A stretch of DNA of 64,000 nucleotides from Calothrix sp. PCC 7103 (GCF_000331305.1 NZ_KB217478.1:3319795-3383794); one strand, 5' to 3'; positions 45,072 through 54,625 are shown, numbered from the stretch's first letter. A program made the numbers and translations. The notes: generated by a model not told the origin, from the sequence alone.

Positions 45072-46877
45072 GTGTCCCAGGTAAACAAGAGTGCGATTCA
45101 TTGTATAAATCCTGATTGTTTGCGTCCCTATCCGCAACCTTGGGGTAATAAATTTTGCAATAGCTGTGGCGCCAATCTACAGCTGCTTGAACGTTATGTG
45201 CCATTGCAAACCCTAGGTTCTGGTGGATTTGCTCAAATTTATACGGTTTGGGATACAATAGCGCAAACCGAAAAGGTTCTAAAAGTCTTAATCGAAGATT
45301 CACCTAAAGCACTCGAACTGTTTGTACAAGAAGCAGAAATATTATGTAATCTCGAACACCCTGGTGTTCCGATGATCGATATTTGCGGGCATTTTCAGGT
45401 TGAGTTCTCACACCCCAAACCTCGCAAACTGCCATGTTTGGTGATGGAAAAAATTCATGGGTTGACGCTAGAGGAAATTCAAAAGCACTATCCACAAGGT
45501 TGTCCTCAAGTATTAGTACTCAACTGGCTGCTTCAAGCGATTGATATTTTAAATCACTTGCATTCCCGTAAAATTATCCATCGCGATATTAAACCATCTA
45601 ATATTATGCTACGTACAGGCACCTTTTCTCGTGGGGCGGTACGTGGAGACCAGCTAGTATTAATTGACTTTGGTGGAGTTAAGCAAGTTAGTTCGGCCTT
45701 GCTGCGGTTTCCTAGCCGCTCAACGCGGTTATTTTCGTCTGGTTATAGTCCTCCAGAACAGCTAACTGGTGCTAACGTTGGACCCCAAGCCGATTTTTAT
45801 GCGCTTGGTCGAACGATGATAGAATTACTTACTGGGAAAAACCCAGCAGATTTAGAAGACCCTGTTACAGGAGAGTTACGCTGGCGCCATTTAGTTGACG
45901 TTAAACCCAAATTGGGCGATTTACTCGACGAAATGGTTAAATACGATGCCCGCTCTCGTCCTGCATCCGCTACCGTTATTCAAAAAAGACTCGCTAGTAT
46001 TTCTCAAGCGGCACCTGCCATATCATTATTTTCTCAGGTTGGGCAAAACGTTCAGAAAAAATTTACTCAAATTACGCATCAAGTTAATAACACCGCATCA
46101 CCGTTATCTAACTTCTGGCAGTGGTTAAAAGGTACAAGCGTACAAATAACTACTGCATTCGCACAAGCGACTTCTCAAACGGTACTTTTTACAGTCAAGA
46201 CTTTTATCAATACTATTCTCGCTTGTCTTAGTACTACTTGGGCAATGCTCCTTGCTGCAATTGGCGCCTGTATTGGTACAATCGTTGGTTTACTACTCGC
46301 TAATAACACCATCTGGGGAAAAGAACTTTCTGTATATATTGCTAACCAACTTCCAGGCGTGTTTAATAATACAAGCAATGTATCAGGGTCAGAAATAATA
46401 TCATTCGCGGTTGCTGGTTTAGGAACTTCATGGGCACTAACTATTAGCGGTGCATTTGGACAAAGGCGCCGTTACTTCATCGCTTTAATTACAAGTATTA
46501 TTGGCTACGGTTTAGGATGGGTAGTACTAGCGAGTATTAGTGTATCTACTGCGAATCTCGCTTACTCAGTTACAGGCGAAGGATTAATGGGGTTGATATT
46601 AATCTCGGTTTCTTTGCTAACTCTTGGTTTAGGACTACGTAGTCATCACATAGTTCATGCACTAACTAGCGCTTTCGGTACAGCCTTAACTTTTGCTTTA
46701 CTAATTAATCTTGGTATTTTGTCACCTAGCTTATTCAACTTTCTACTTTCCACAGAAGCATCTCAACTGGCACCTAAAGTTATCTTTTTTAGCTTGCTAG
46801 GTATTTGCAACAGCTTTTACCTAGCTGTAAGTCATTATTTAGTAGTTCCTTGGTTAAAGCTTTTAGGTTGGAAGTAA
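45072..46877 (+). CDS. Serine/threonine protein kinase with N-terminal zinc ribbon and C-terminal TM region
   Basis: A zinc ribbon (CINPDC and CNSCG, about residues 11-33) precedes a Hanks-type kinase domain: glycine loop LGSGGFAQIY, a VLKVL-like ATP lysine strand, catalytic HRDIKPSN, and DFGG (a DFG variant common in cyanobacterial kinases), then SPPEQ. From about residue 355 the protein has five or more TM helices in an integral-membrane tail of unknown role. The start is GTG at 45072 because the zinc-ribbon Cys lie just after it. The target is unknown. It does not belong to either flanking biosynthetic group by sequence. Confidence 0.9.
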   Translation: MSQVNKSAIHCINPDCLRPYPQPWGNKFCNSCGANLQLLERYVPLQTLGSGGFAQIYTVWDTIAQTEKVLKVLIEDSPKALELFVQEAEILCNLEHPGVPMIDICGHFQVEFSHPKPRKLPCLVMEKIHGLTLEEIQKHYPQGCPQVLVLNWLLQAIDILNHLHSRKIIHRDIKPSNIMLRTGTFSRGAVRGDQLVLIDFGGVKQVSSALLRFPSRSTRLFSSGYSPPEQLTGANVGPQADFYALGRTMIELLTGKNPADLEDPVTGELRWRHLVDVKPKLGDLLDEMVKYDARSRPASATVIQKRLASISQAAPAISLFSQVGQNVQKKFTQITHQVNNTASPLSNFWQWLKGTSVQITTAFAQATSQTVLFTVKTFINTILACLSTTWAMLLAAIGACIGTIVGLLLANNTIWGKELSVYIANQLPGVFNNTSNVSGSEIISFAVAGLGTSWALTISGAFGQRRRYFIALITSIIGYGLGWVVLASISVSTANLAYSVTGEGLMGLILISVSLLTLGLGLRSHHIVHALTSAFGTALTFALLINLGILSPSLFNFLLSTEASQLAPKVIFFSLLGICNSFYLAVSHYLVVPWLKLLGWK

Positions 46878-46916
46878 AGGGTGCTGAGTGAAATTCATTA
46901 CTCATTAATAAAATAT

Positions 46917-46949
46917 TAATCCCCCAGTCATTATCTGACCAGGGGATTA
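46917..46949 (+). terminator. Hairpin terminator after the kinase gene
   Basis: TAATCCCC-CAGTCA and TGAC-CAGGGGATTA form a strong stem with a short loop about 40 bases beyond the stop codon. No long T-run follows. Confidence 0.6.
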
Positions 46950-47288
46950 CATAAGGCTTAGACTATAGAGTTTCTGTATAATTAGCGGTTATGCCCATTC
47001 TAATCTATACGTCCAATATTCGGTGGTTCAAAGACGCGAGTTTATGGTATTTTCACAGAGTTTTTACAAGCTCTTCATTGTTTACATGCGTCTTATCTGT
47101 AGTATTTATAGGCGTTACTGAGGTTTTTTGTTTGTTAGATTACATTTATCGTACCAACACAACCTACGTCAGTATATGTTTTATAGTTATTTTACTATTT
47201 CTTTACATTTTCTTTATTCCTATTGTTTGCGAAAAAAGTCGTATATGTTAAGTATGGCTATACGCACGATTGGTAAAATTCTAAAAAT

Positions 47289-47897
47289 ATGTCACATAAA
47301 CAACATACAATTTTTGCGACTTTAGTGGTACTAGCTTGTTTGGGATTAACTCAACAAGCCAAAGCTGTCAACCAACAAGATTTAGAGCAGTTTAAGGCTA
47401 CTGGTGTCTGTTCTCGTTGTGACTTGAGCGGTGCCGACTTAAGCGGAGCAAATCTAACTAGGGTGATTTTACGCGATGCCAACCTCAAAGGCGCCAATTT
47501 TAGCGGATCAAACTTAAGTGGTGCCGACTTAACTGGTGCAAATCTGGAAGGCGCTATATTAAGTAATACAAATCTTACTGCTACTTCTTTCACAGGTGCT
47601 TTATTAAAGTCAGCATCCCTAGAAAATGCCAATATGAGGTTTACTAGCATGATGGGCGCCAACTTGGAGGGTGCAAACCTTAAAGGATCAACCAGCATGA
47701 TGGTAAACATGCGAGGCGCCAACTTTCGTTTAACAACGTTGTCTAACGGTCTAGTTACTGGTGATAAGCCTTATGGTTGGTCATTACAACGTCCTCAAAA
47801 ACGCGATTGTGAAAAATTTAAGATTGAGAGGGGCGCCCGTGGTAGCGTTTGTTCAACCGAGCAAGTAACTGAGGAAACTGCAGAAAGACGCGAATAA
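47289..47897 (+). CDS. Secreted pentapeptide-repeat protein
   Basis: The 202-residue protein has a signal peptide (FATLVVLACLGLTQQAKA, cleaved near residue 26), a CSRC pair, then about 18 tandem A(D/N)LxG-type pentapeptides (DLSGADLSGANLTRVILRDA onward) that would fold as a right-handed beta-helix. It ends in a short C-terminal region with two more Cys. Periplasmic or thylakoid-lumen location is likely. Pentapeptide proteins are numerous in cyanobacteria and mostly of unknown function. Several GGCGCC sites coincide with the repeated Gly-Ala codons (GGCGCC = Gly-Ala). Confidence 0.88.
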   Translation: MSHKQHTIFATLVVLACLGLTQQAKAVNQQDLEQFKATGVCSRCDLSGADLSGANLTRVILRDANLKGANFSGSNLSGADLTGANLEGAILSNTNLTATSFTGALLKSASLENANMRFTSMMGANLEGANLKGSTSMMVNMRGANFRLTTLSNGLVTGDKPYGWSLQRPQKRDCEKFKIERGARGSVCSTEQVTEETAERRE

Positions 47898-48573
47898 TTA
47901 TATTAACGGCAGGGTGGGCACTGCCTACCTTACCTCATTATCATACTTTTAACAAAAAAATCATATACTTAATAATTATTTATTTTAGCGTTTTCGATAA
48001 TTAATACTAATATTTAGATTGGTAAAGATGTTACCTAATAGGGTTAATCTGGATTTTGTAGTTAGTCGCGAAAAATAACTTCACATCCAATTTGCCCGAT
48101 ATTACTCATGTAAGCACGGTCAATGCGGCAGTCTTTGCTTCAAATTATCTCTGTTTCTAGCTAAATGAGGTCAAAAGTGAATGCTTAAAGGCAGCGAACT
48201 GAATATTAATCAGGGCTGTAATCTCAAGTGGAAATTAGGAGATAAGAGTAACCTATTTTCGACGGTACAGATATTACTAGTGATTACATTAGAGGTTCCA
48301 CAGTAAACATACTTAGTATTACTAGTAACAGAAGCAAACATTAATATTTTTACTCCCGAATGTCCAAATTTAGGGCATGAGAAACCGTGTTTCTTCGTTG
48401 AAACCCGTGATAAAAATGACGATTTAGCGTCGAAACCCGGTTTCTGTTGGATTTGGGATAATTTTGGTACATAGTCTGTTCTGTTGAGTTTGAATGGTTG
48501 TCGGGTGACTGACGTTAAAGCACAGTATTTCAATTTTGTTCGATTGTGAATTATTAAATCAAGGACGAGAGAT
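47898..48573. other. Gene-free region upstream of mysA
   Basis: A hairpin-forming GGCAGGGTGGGCACTGCC lies near 47909, and two family B palindromes at 48380-48394 and 48432-48444. The AT-rich remainder probably carries the mys promoter. CAAGGACGAGAG just before the mysA ATG is a clear ribosome-binding site. I see no supportable ORF; a 107-aa minus-strand frame is repeat-derived. Confidence 0.55.
48380..48444. repeat. Two family B palindromes upstream of mysA
   Basis: AGAAACCGTGTTTCT (48380-48394) and GAAACCCGGTTTC (48432-48444) lie about 130-190 bases before the mysA start. They are members of the dispersed AAACC-GGTTT family. Confidence 0.75.
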
Positions 48574-49803
48574 ATGGGTATACCTCACGCATCTTTTACA
48601 GCGACTGAAAAAGCGTTTCACGTTACTGGGTATGAAAAAATAGACTTCAGTCTAGAGTATGTCAACGGTGTGTTTGATATTAAAAATACTGAAGTCGCAG
48701 ACAGCTACCAACCGTTTGGACGCTGTTTGGCAGTGGTTGATGCGAACGTTAACCGTTTGTATGGAGAGCAAATTCGAGCTTACTTCCGTTACTATGACAT
48801 TGATTTGACGGTACATTCTGTTACTATTACCGAACCTGCAAAGACTCTAGCAACGTTTGAATCGGTTGTAGATGCCTTTGCTGATTTTGGTTTGATTCGT
48901 AAAGAACCAGTTTTGGTAGTGGGTGGTGGACTAGTTACTGATGTAGTTGGTTTTGCTTGTTCTGCTTATCGTCGTAAGACTAACTATATCCGTATTCCGA
49001 CAACGCTTATTGGTTTAATTGATGCAGGTGTGGCAATTAAAGTTGCGGTAAATCACAAGAAGTTAAAGAATCGTTTAGGCGCCTATCATGCACCACAAAA
49101 GGTAATTCTTGACTTCTCGTTCTTAAAAACTCTGCCGATTGCACAAGTTCGTAACGGAATGGCAGAGCTAGTCAAGATTGCCGTTGTATCAAATTCTGAA
49201 GTTTTTGAACTGCTGTACGAGTACGGTCATGATTTACTAGAAACTCACTTTGGTTATGTAAATGGTTCAGAGCATTTGCAAGAAATCGCTCATCAGGTGA
49301 ATTACGAAGCTATTAAAACAATGCTAGAGTTAGAAACCCCTAATTTGCATGAAATTGACCTAGACCGAGTAATTGCCTATGGTCATACTTGGAGTCCGAC
49401 ACTGGAATTGGCGCCGCACGTCCCTTTATATCATGGTCATGCGGTAAATATTGATATGGCATTATCGGCAACAATAGCATCTCAACGCGGATATATTTCT
49501 GTAGGAGAACGTGACCGTATTCTCGATTTAATGTCTCGCATTGGTCTATCACTTGATCATCCATTACTAGAAGGTGATTTACTTTGGTATGCTACTGAGT
49601 CAATTACTCAGACTCGTGATGGAAAATTACGTGCAGCAATGCCAAAACCAATTGGAACTTGCTTCTTTGTTAATGATTTGACTCGCGAGGAGCTTGACGA
49701 AGCTGTTGCTGCACATAAACATATTTGTGCAAAGTTGCCGCGCTCTGGTGCTGGTATTGATGCGTATATTGGTACAGAGGAAGTGGAAATGGTCGGGGTA
49801 TAA
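48574..49803 (+). CDS. mysA: Demethyl-4-deoxygadusol synthase
   Basis: The 409-residue protein belongs to the dehydroquinate-synthase-like sugar phosphate cyclases: NAD-binding [51 protein letters not shown], the metal-binding His in YGHTWSP and the later His of LYHGHAVN. The order and wording match MysA, which cyclises sedoheptulose 7-phosphate to demethyl-4-deoxygadusol. 2-epi-5-epi-valiolone synthase is the nearest alternative, but the following mysB and mysC settle the call. CAAGGACGAGAG gives a strong ribosome-binding site. Confidence 0.93.
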   Translation: MGIPHASFTATEKAFHVTGYEKIDFSLEYVNGVFDIKNTEVADSYQPFGRCLAVVDANVNRLYGEQIRAYFRYYDIDLTVHSVTITEPAKTLATFESVVDAFADFGLIRKEPVLVVGGGLVTDVVGFACSAYRRKTNYIRIPTTLIGLIDAGVAIKVAVNHKKLKNRLGAYHAPQKVILDFSFLKTLPIAQVRNGMAELVKIAVVSNSEVFELLYEYGHDLLETHFGYVNGSEHLQEIAHQVNYEAIKTMLELETPNLHEIDLDRVIAYGHTWSPTLELAPHVPLYHGHAVNIDMALSATIASQRGYISVGERDRILDLMSRIGLSLDHPLLEGDLLWYATESITQTRDGKLRAAMPKPIGTCFFVNDLTREELDEAVAAHKHICAKLPRSGAGIDAYIGTEEVEMVGV

Positions 49804-49828
49804 TAAATATTGGTTCTGCGCCTTGTAT

Positions 49829-49883
49829 GGGGCGGGTTTACACGATTGTGAACATGGTTCTACGATATTGGTTAACCCGCCCC
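49829..49883 (+). other. Stem-loop in the mysA-mysB spacer
   Basis: GGGGCGGGTT (49829-49838) is the exact reverse complement of AACCCGCCCC (49874-49883). The loop is about 35 bases. It sits in the 119-base gap between mysA and mysB and could stabilise or attenuate the transcript. Confidence 0.6.
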
Positions 49884-49922
49884 CACGGTATCCTACATTT
49901 GAAATCTAAAATTGAAAATTAC

Positions 49923-50750
49923 ATGACGACTACTCAATTTAATCAACCTCGAGCTGTTACACCTCATGGTATTTTGGTAGAATTGCTGCAAAGTACATTA
50001 CAACTCGCGCAATCATCAAATACTTCCGCAGAGGTATTGACTTCACTACAGCACATATATAAATTAGCCGCAGGTTTAGAACCTTATATTGGTGAATATA
50101 CGACAAATGAATCTGAAGCTTTGACGGCACTTGCACAGAAGACGAGTACTGAAGATTGGTCTAAGCGTTTTTCTGATGGTGAAACTGTTCGTCAACTCGA
50201 ACAAGAGATGTTATCTGGACATGTTGAAGGACAAACGCTGAAGATGTTTGTTTATTTGACTAAAGCAAAACGTGTTCTTGAAGTGGGGATGTTTACTGGT
50301 TACTCGGCGTTGGCAATGGCGGAAGCATTACCCGATGATGGTAAGCTTGTAGCCTGTGAAGTTGATGCTTATGTTGCTAGCTTTGCTCAAGCTTGTTTTC
50401 AAAATTCCCCTCATGGTAATAAAATTAGTGTAGAAGTGGCGCCTGCTCTTGAAACACTACGTAAGTTAGCTCAAAACGGTGAATCGTTTGATTTAATTTT
50501 CATCGACGCTGATAAAAAAGAGTATATTGAATACTTCCACACCATATTAGACTCCAGCTTACTGGCGCCTGGTGGTTTGATATGTGTTGATAACACATTA
50601 ATGCAAGGACAAGTATATCTACCTAACGAACAACGTAGTGTTAACGGTAAAGCAATTACTGAATTTAATCAAGTGGTCGCAAATGATTCCCGTGTGGAGC
50701 AAGTAATATTACCTTTGCGTGATGGCGTTACTTTGATTAGAAGAATTTGA
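49923..50750 (+). CDS. mysB: O-methyltransferase forming 4-deoxygadusol
   Basis: The protein starting MTTTQFNQPRAV (275 residues) is a class I methyltransferase of the caffeoyl-CoA O-methyltransferase type: VLEVGMFTGYSALAMAEALP (motif I), FDLIFIDADKKEYIEYF (metal/substrate region) and GGLICVDNTL. In MAA pathways MysB methylates demethyl-4-deoxygadusol to 4-deoxygadusol. A longer frame from 49827 would run through the hairpin spacer; I reject it because the added residues come from the stem-loop and the family begins at 49923. Confidence 0.92.
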   Translation: MTTTQFNQPRAVTPHGILVELLQSTLQLAQSSNTSAEVLTSLQHIYKLAAGLEPYIGEYTTNESEALTALAQKTSTEDWSKRFSDGETVRQLEQEMLSGHVEGQTLKMFVYLTKAKRVLEVGMFTGYSALAMAEALPDDGKLVACEVDAYVASFAQACFQNSPHGNKISVEVAPALETLRKLAQNGESFDLIFIDADKKEYIEYFHTILDSSLLAPGGLICVDNTLMQGQVYLPNEQRSVNGKAITEFNQVVANDSRVEQVILPLRDGVTLIRRI

Positions 50751-50758
50751 TTATACAC

Positions 50759-52132
50759 ATGGCACAGTCAATTTCGCTTTCCTCACCTTCAAAAACACAT
50801 GCTCTTGGTATTAGCGCTTCTTCGCTAAAAACTTTAGGCACCCTTACACTTCTATTACTTGCTTTACCATTAAATACGTCGCTTGTTTTGGTCGCACTAC
50901 TTTTAAAAAGCTTACGTCCTCAAAATGTTACTACTGAACAACCTAAAAATATATTGATTAGCGGTGGTAAAATGACCAAAGCATTACAACTTGCGCGCTC
51001 GTTCCATGAACAAGGGCATCGAGTTATCTTATTAGAAGCGCATAAATATTGGTTAACTGGACACCGCTTTTCGTCTGCTGTAAATAAATTTTACACAGTT
51101 GGGGCGCCGGAAAAAGACCCAGAAGGTTATATTCAGTCATTAGTAGACATCGTAGAAAAAGAAAATATTGATGTTTATGTACCTGTGTGTAGTCCTGTTG
51201 CGAGTTACTATGATTCTCTTGCGAAGAAAGCACTGCCACAATGTGAAGTCATACATTGCGATCCAGAAATGACGCAAATGCTTGATGATAAGTACGCATT
51301 CGCACAAACTGCACAAAGTTTTGGTCTATCAGTTCCTAAGTCTTTCAAAATTACTGACCCCGAACAAGTTATAAACTTTGATTTCTCCCAAGAAAAGCGT
51401 AAATACATTCTTAAAAGTATTCCTTATGACTCAGTACGTAGGTTAGATTTAACTAGACTTCCCTGCGATACTCCGGAAGCAACCGCAGCATTCGTGAGAA
51501 GTTTACCTATTAGTTCAGAAAAACCCTGGATTATGCAAGAATTTATTCCAGGTACAGAATATTGCACCCATAGTACCGTTCGTAATGGGGTAATTACATT
51601 GCACTGCTGCTGTGAGTCTAGTGCGTTTCAAGTCAACTATGAAAATGTTGATAACCCTAAGATTTTTGAATGGGTAAGTCGTTTTGTTAAAGAGTTAGGT
51701 ATTACTGGACAGGTTTCTTTTGACTTTATTGAAGCAGAAGACGGAAATATATACGCTATTGAATGTAATCCTCGTACTCACAGTGCTATCACGATGTTTT
51801 ATAACCATCCAGGTGTAGCAGATGCATATCTAGGTACAGGTAATAATTTGGCAGTACCTATTCAACCAAAATCTACGAGTAAACCAACTTACTGGATATA
51901 CCATGAAGTATGGCGCCTATTTAATGCTCGTTCGTGGTCAGATTTTGTTTATAGATTAAGAATTATCACGCGCGGTAAGGATGCTATTTTTTCTTGGCAA
52001 GACCCGTTACCATTCTTAATGAATCCTCATTGGCAAATTTTCTTACTGTTAATCCAAAATTTGCAGAAAAACCGAGGTTGGATAAGGATTGATTTTAATA
52101 TCGGTAAGTTGGTTGAACTGGGTGGAGACTGA
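50759..52132 (+). CDS. mysC: ATP-grasp ligase forming mycosporine-glycine
   Basis: The protein (458 residues from ATG at 50759, just after the mysB stop) has an N-terminal hydrophobic stretch (LTLLLLALPLNTSLVLVALL), ISGGKMTKALQLARSFHEQG, and an ATP-grasp core with KYILKSIPYDSVRR, WIMQEFIPGTEY and YAIECNPRTHSA (ATP/metal-binding Glu and Asn). MysC activates 4-deoxygadusol by phosphorylation and attaches glycine, giving mycosporine-glycine. A TTG at 50747 overlapping mysB is the alternative start. No mysD or mysE gene follows; the next gene is on the other strand. Confidence 0.92.
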   Translation: MAQSISLSSPSKTHALGISASSLKTLGTLTLLLLALPLNTSLVLVALLLKSLRPQNVTTEQPKNILISGGKMTKALQLARSFHEQGHRVILLEAHKYWLTGHRFSSAVNKFYTVGAPEKDPEGYIQSLVDIVEKENIDVYVPVCSPVASYYDSLAKKALPQCEVIHCDPEMTQMLDDKYAFAQTAQSFGLSVPKSFKITDPEQVINFDFSQEKRKYILKSIPYDSVRRLDLTRLPCDTPEATAAFVRSLPISSEKPWIMQEFIPGTEYCTHSTVRNGVITLHCCCESSAFQVNYENVDNPKIFEWVSRFVKELGITGQVSFDFIEAEDGNIYAIECNPRTHSAITMFYNHPGVADAYLGTGNNLAVPIQPKSTSKPTYWIYHEVWRLFNARSWSDFVYRLRIITRGKDAIFSWQDPLPFLMNPHWQIFLLLIQNLQKNRGWIRIDFNIGKLVELGGD

Positions 52133-52137
52133 TTTTA

Positions 52138-52165
52138 AAGGGTGGGCAAGGATGCCCACTCCACA
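52138..52165 (+). terminator. Hairpin after the mys operon
   Basis: GTGGGCA-AGGA-TGCCCAC forms a stem within AGGGTGGGCAAGGATGCCCA followed by CTCCACAA, a member of the GGGCATCC repeat family. It lies between mysC and the convergent amidohydrolase gene. Confidence 0.55.
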
Positions 52166-52220
52166 AGATTGTTTGTACCTTATTTCATTTTGGTTGGTGA
52201 GGTAAAGACTGAAGTCCTTA

Positions 52221-53408
52221 TTACGATGCATTTGTGTTCCAAAATTTGGATGCTGCATATGCCATTGTTACTACACCTGTAATTATGCAATTTTCATCTA
52301 CTTCAAATTGTGGATGATGTAATGGGTAGTTTGTTGGTCTTTCTTTGAATCCTACACCGAGACGGAACATGCTACCAGGTGCATAATCTAAATATACTGA
52401 AAAGTCTTCGGCGCCTAAGCTCGGTTCTGGGAGTACCTGCACTCTCTCACATCCCCATGCTTCTTCGGCTGATGATTGCAGTAATTGCGTTAACATATAA
52501 TCGTTTTGGACGCTGGGAACTCCTTGACGATAGTTAACTTCATATTTAGCGCCATAGGAATTACAAACGTTTGATACTATTGTTTCTATCCAAGTTGGTA
52601 AATTTGCTCGTGTTTCTGGATGTAATGACCGTACTGTTCCTTTTAATTCGACTTTATCGGCAATTACGTTTGGCGCCCGTCCTCCATTAATTTGTCCGAT
52701 ACTTAATACTACGGGACGTAATGGGTTTTGGGTTCGACTAATCGCTTGTTGTAGTGTTGTGATTACCTGCGAAGCTATCCAAATTGCATCGACTGCTTCG
52801 TGCGGACGGGCGCCGTGTCCCGATTCTCCTATAATAATAATCTCTAAATCGTCAGCAGCAGCAGTAAGGGCACCGTAACGTAAGCCAACCGAACCACCTG
52901 GAATTGATGGAAAAACATGCACTCCTAATATTGCAGTAACGTCACTCATTGCCCCATCTTTAACCATCCAACTCGCACCTTGAGCAATTTCCTCAGCAGG
53001 TTGAAATAAAAACCGAACTTTTCCTGGTAATTCTTCAGCTAATTGCGACAATATCATCGCTGTTCCTAAACCAACTGTTGTGTGGACATCATGACCACAA
53101 GCGTGCATTACACCCGACGCGCGCGAGGTAAAATCTAATCCTGTACGTTCCTGAATTGGTAGTGCATCCATATCAGTACGAATCGCTAAAATGCGATTAC
53201 TTTCCCCAGTACCTTGCAACTCTCCAATTACACCAGTTTTACCTACACCTTCTTGTACATGTAGACCACTCGAAGATAAAACACCAGCAACAAAAGCTGC
53301 CGTTTGGTATTCCTGACCGCTTAGTTCTGGGTGCGAATGCAGGTGACGACGAATTTCAATTAAGCGAGGCGCCAACTTTGTTGCTAAGTCTTTTATATTG
53401 CTCAACAT
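52221..53408 (-). CDS. M20-family amidohydrolase (hippurate/IAA-amino-acid hydrolase type)
   Basis: The 395-residue protein has the M20D features IRRHLHSHPELSGQEYQTA, metal-binding HACGHDVHT, QPAEEIAQGA, GVHVFPSIPGG and a late catalytic-site region EDFSVYL with PLHHPQFEVDE. Such enzymes cleave amide bonds between an acyl group and an amino acid. It is convergent with mysC. Breakdown or recycling of amino acid conjugates, possibly MAAs, would be consistent with its position, but this gene family is also common elsewhere in cyanobacteria. Confidence 0.9.
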   Translation of the reverse strand: MLSNIKDLATKLAPRLIEIRRHLHSHPELSGQEYQTAAFVAGVLSSSGLHVQEGVGKTGVIGELQGTGESNRILAIRTDMDALPIQERTGLDFTSRASGVMHACGHDVHTTVGLGTAMILSQLAEELPGKVRFLFQPAEEIAQGASWMVKDGAMSDVTAILGVHVFPSIPGGSVGLRYGALTAAADDLEIIIIGESGHGARPHEAVDAIWIASQVITTLQQAISRTQNPLRPVVLSIGQINGGRAPNVIADKVELKGTVRSLHPETRANLPTWIETIVSNVCNSYGAKYEVNYRQGVPSVQNDYMLTQLLQSSAEEAWGCERVQVLPEPSLGAEDFSVYLDYAPGSMFRLGVGFKERPTNYPLHHPQFEVDENCIITGVVTMAYAASKFWNTNAS

Positions 53409-53499
53409 ATTTCAAATTTTCTACCAACTTCTCTACATGGTTGTTTCCATGATAGTAAAGGTTAATAGTAGACGGGCTGAATTAGCGTCATAAAACAAT

Positions 53500-53527
53500 G
53501 TAGAGACGTGATTTATCACGTCTCTAC
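53500..53527. repeat. Family A palindrome, compensated copy
   Basis: Arms GTAGAGACGTGAT/ATCACGTCTCTAC: relative to other copies the C-to-T change in one arm is matched by G-to-A in the other, so pairing is kept. A GGTGG/CCACC hairpin follows near 53540. Confidence 0.9.
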
Positions 53528-53572
53528 AAATATTGTTGTAAGGTGGCACTGCCCACCTTAGAATCACTACAA

Positions 53573-54625
53573 TTACTTCATCATGCCGGCTTCTTTAGCC
53601 ATTTTTTGTTGTTCTTCGCTCTTAGCACTCTTGAACTGCGTAGCTAGTTGCTCGCTTTGCTCAGTGCTGAAGTTGTTACGGATAGCAGCAAACATGGTAC
53701 TTTCTTCTTGACGAATATGGTCGCCAACTTCATCCATCAACTTCTTAACTTTGTCTTTGAACTCAGGCGCTCCGGGGTTGGTTGCCTTAATTTCATCTAA
53801 CAATACACGGAAGTGTGCTTGCTCATCGTACAATTCTTTGGTGTCATTTTCACCGTAGAAAGGACGTACTGCGGGGTATACAACTTTTTCTTCTGCAATA
53901 GAGTGTACTAATAAATCTTTGTAGATTTGACCGAAGTACTCTTGAATTTTTTGAGGGTCGTTGCTCGCAAATAACTGAGTGAACAAGGTATTTACTTTAT
54001 TGTGGTCAAGACGAATAATGTCTTGAATATTCATGTCAGTCTTATCGCTGCTTTGGGTAACAGCGCTACCGAATACACCGCTTAAAGCAGCCATAGCATC
54101 TTGTACCCGTCCCCAGATACCTTGGTCAGCATCTTGTCCGGTGAGTTCGCGAACACCTAATATTTCTAATACACCTTTGAGTTGCTCTTGGTGCGCGCGG
54201 TTTTCAAAGTTGATGGTGTTCAAAGGTCCAATCGCCATCATTACATCGGCGCCAACTTTTTGTGCTGCCTTGTGAATGGTCAAACCACTCATTACTTGTT
54301 GGTGCTTCAACAATTCATGTTGGAATACTTTTTCGTAAAAGCTTAACTTTGAACCTTGCATCAACTGCTTAAGCGTTTCAATCATTTTGGTGATGGTTTG
54401 CTCAGGTTGTGCTTGTACACCATACTGCACAATAACTGTATCTAGCACACCAAGATTTTTCTGGTCATCTTCGAGCATCTTCTGGAAGCGTTCAGAGATT
54501 TCAGAATCAGTCGATTCGCGCAAAAATTGCTGTTCATTTTGAATTAATACTTCTTGCACAGCTTTCATATCAGCTAGCTTCATGCCGATAGCAGAGCGCT
54601 TGGTATCGTCTAATGTAGCTACCAT
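53573..54625 (-). CDS. Hemerythrin-domain protein
   Basis: The 350-residue helical protein has an N-terminal ferritin-like helical region (about 1-190) and a C-terminal hemerythrin-like four-helix domain (about 205-325). The iron-ligand pattern is LDHNKVN, HSIAEEKVVYPAV, EQAHFRVLLDEI and DHIRQEESTMF. It would bind a di-iron centre for O2, NO or redox sensing, or iron handling. It is soluble, with Lys/Gln-rich C-terminal residues. Similar proteins occur in many filamentous cyanobacteria. It is monocistronic, with a long AT-rich upstream gap of about 285 bases. Confidence 0.82.
   Translation of the reverse strand: MVATLDDTKRSAIGMKLADMKAVQEVLIQNEQQFLRESTDSEISERFQKMLEDDQKNLGVLDTVIVQYGVQAQPEQTITKMIETLKQLMQGSKLSFYEKVFQHELLKHQQVMSGLTIHKAAQKVGADVMMAIGPLNTINFENRAHQEQLKGVLEILGVRELTGQDADQGIWGRVQDAMAALSGVFGSAVTQSSDKTDMNIQDIIRLDHNKVNTLFTQLFASNDPQKIQEYFGQIYKDLLVHSIAEEKVVYPAVRPFYGENDTKELYDEQAHFRVLLDEIKATNPGAPEFKDKVKKLMDEVGDHIRQEESTMFAAIRNNFSTEQSEQLATQFKSAKSEEQQKMAKEAGMMK

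Noticed and set aside
46991..47251. 86-aa hydrophobic frame before the pentapeptide gene
   Set aside because: It has no ribosome-binding site or family, and aromatic/Cys-rich AT-driven composition. A real small membrane protein cannot be excluded.
47351..47722. 123-aa minus-strand frame opposite the pentapeptide gene
   Set aside because: Its periodic sequence is the mirror of the pentapeptide repeats.
48574..49803. 2-epi-5-epi-valiolone synthase instead of MysA
   Set aside because: These are close relatives, but the immediately following mysB and mysC point to the MAA pathway.
49827..49922. Longer N-terminus for mysB
   Set aside because: The extra codons come from the intergenic stem-loop, and the family begins at the ATG at 49923.
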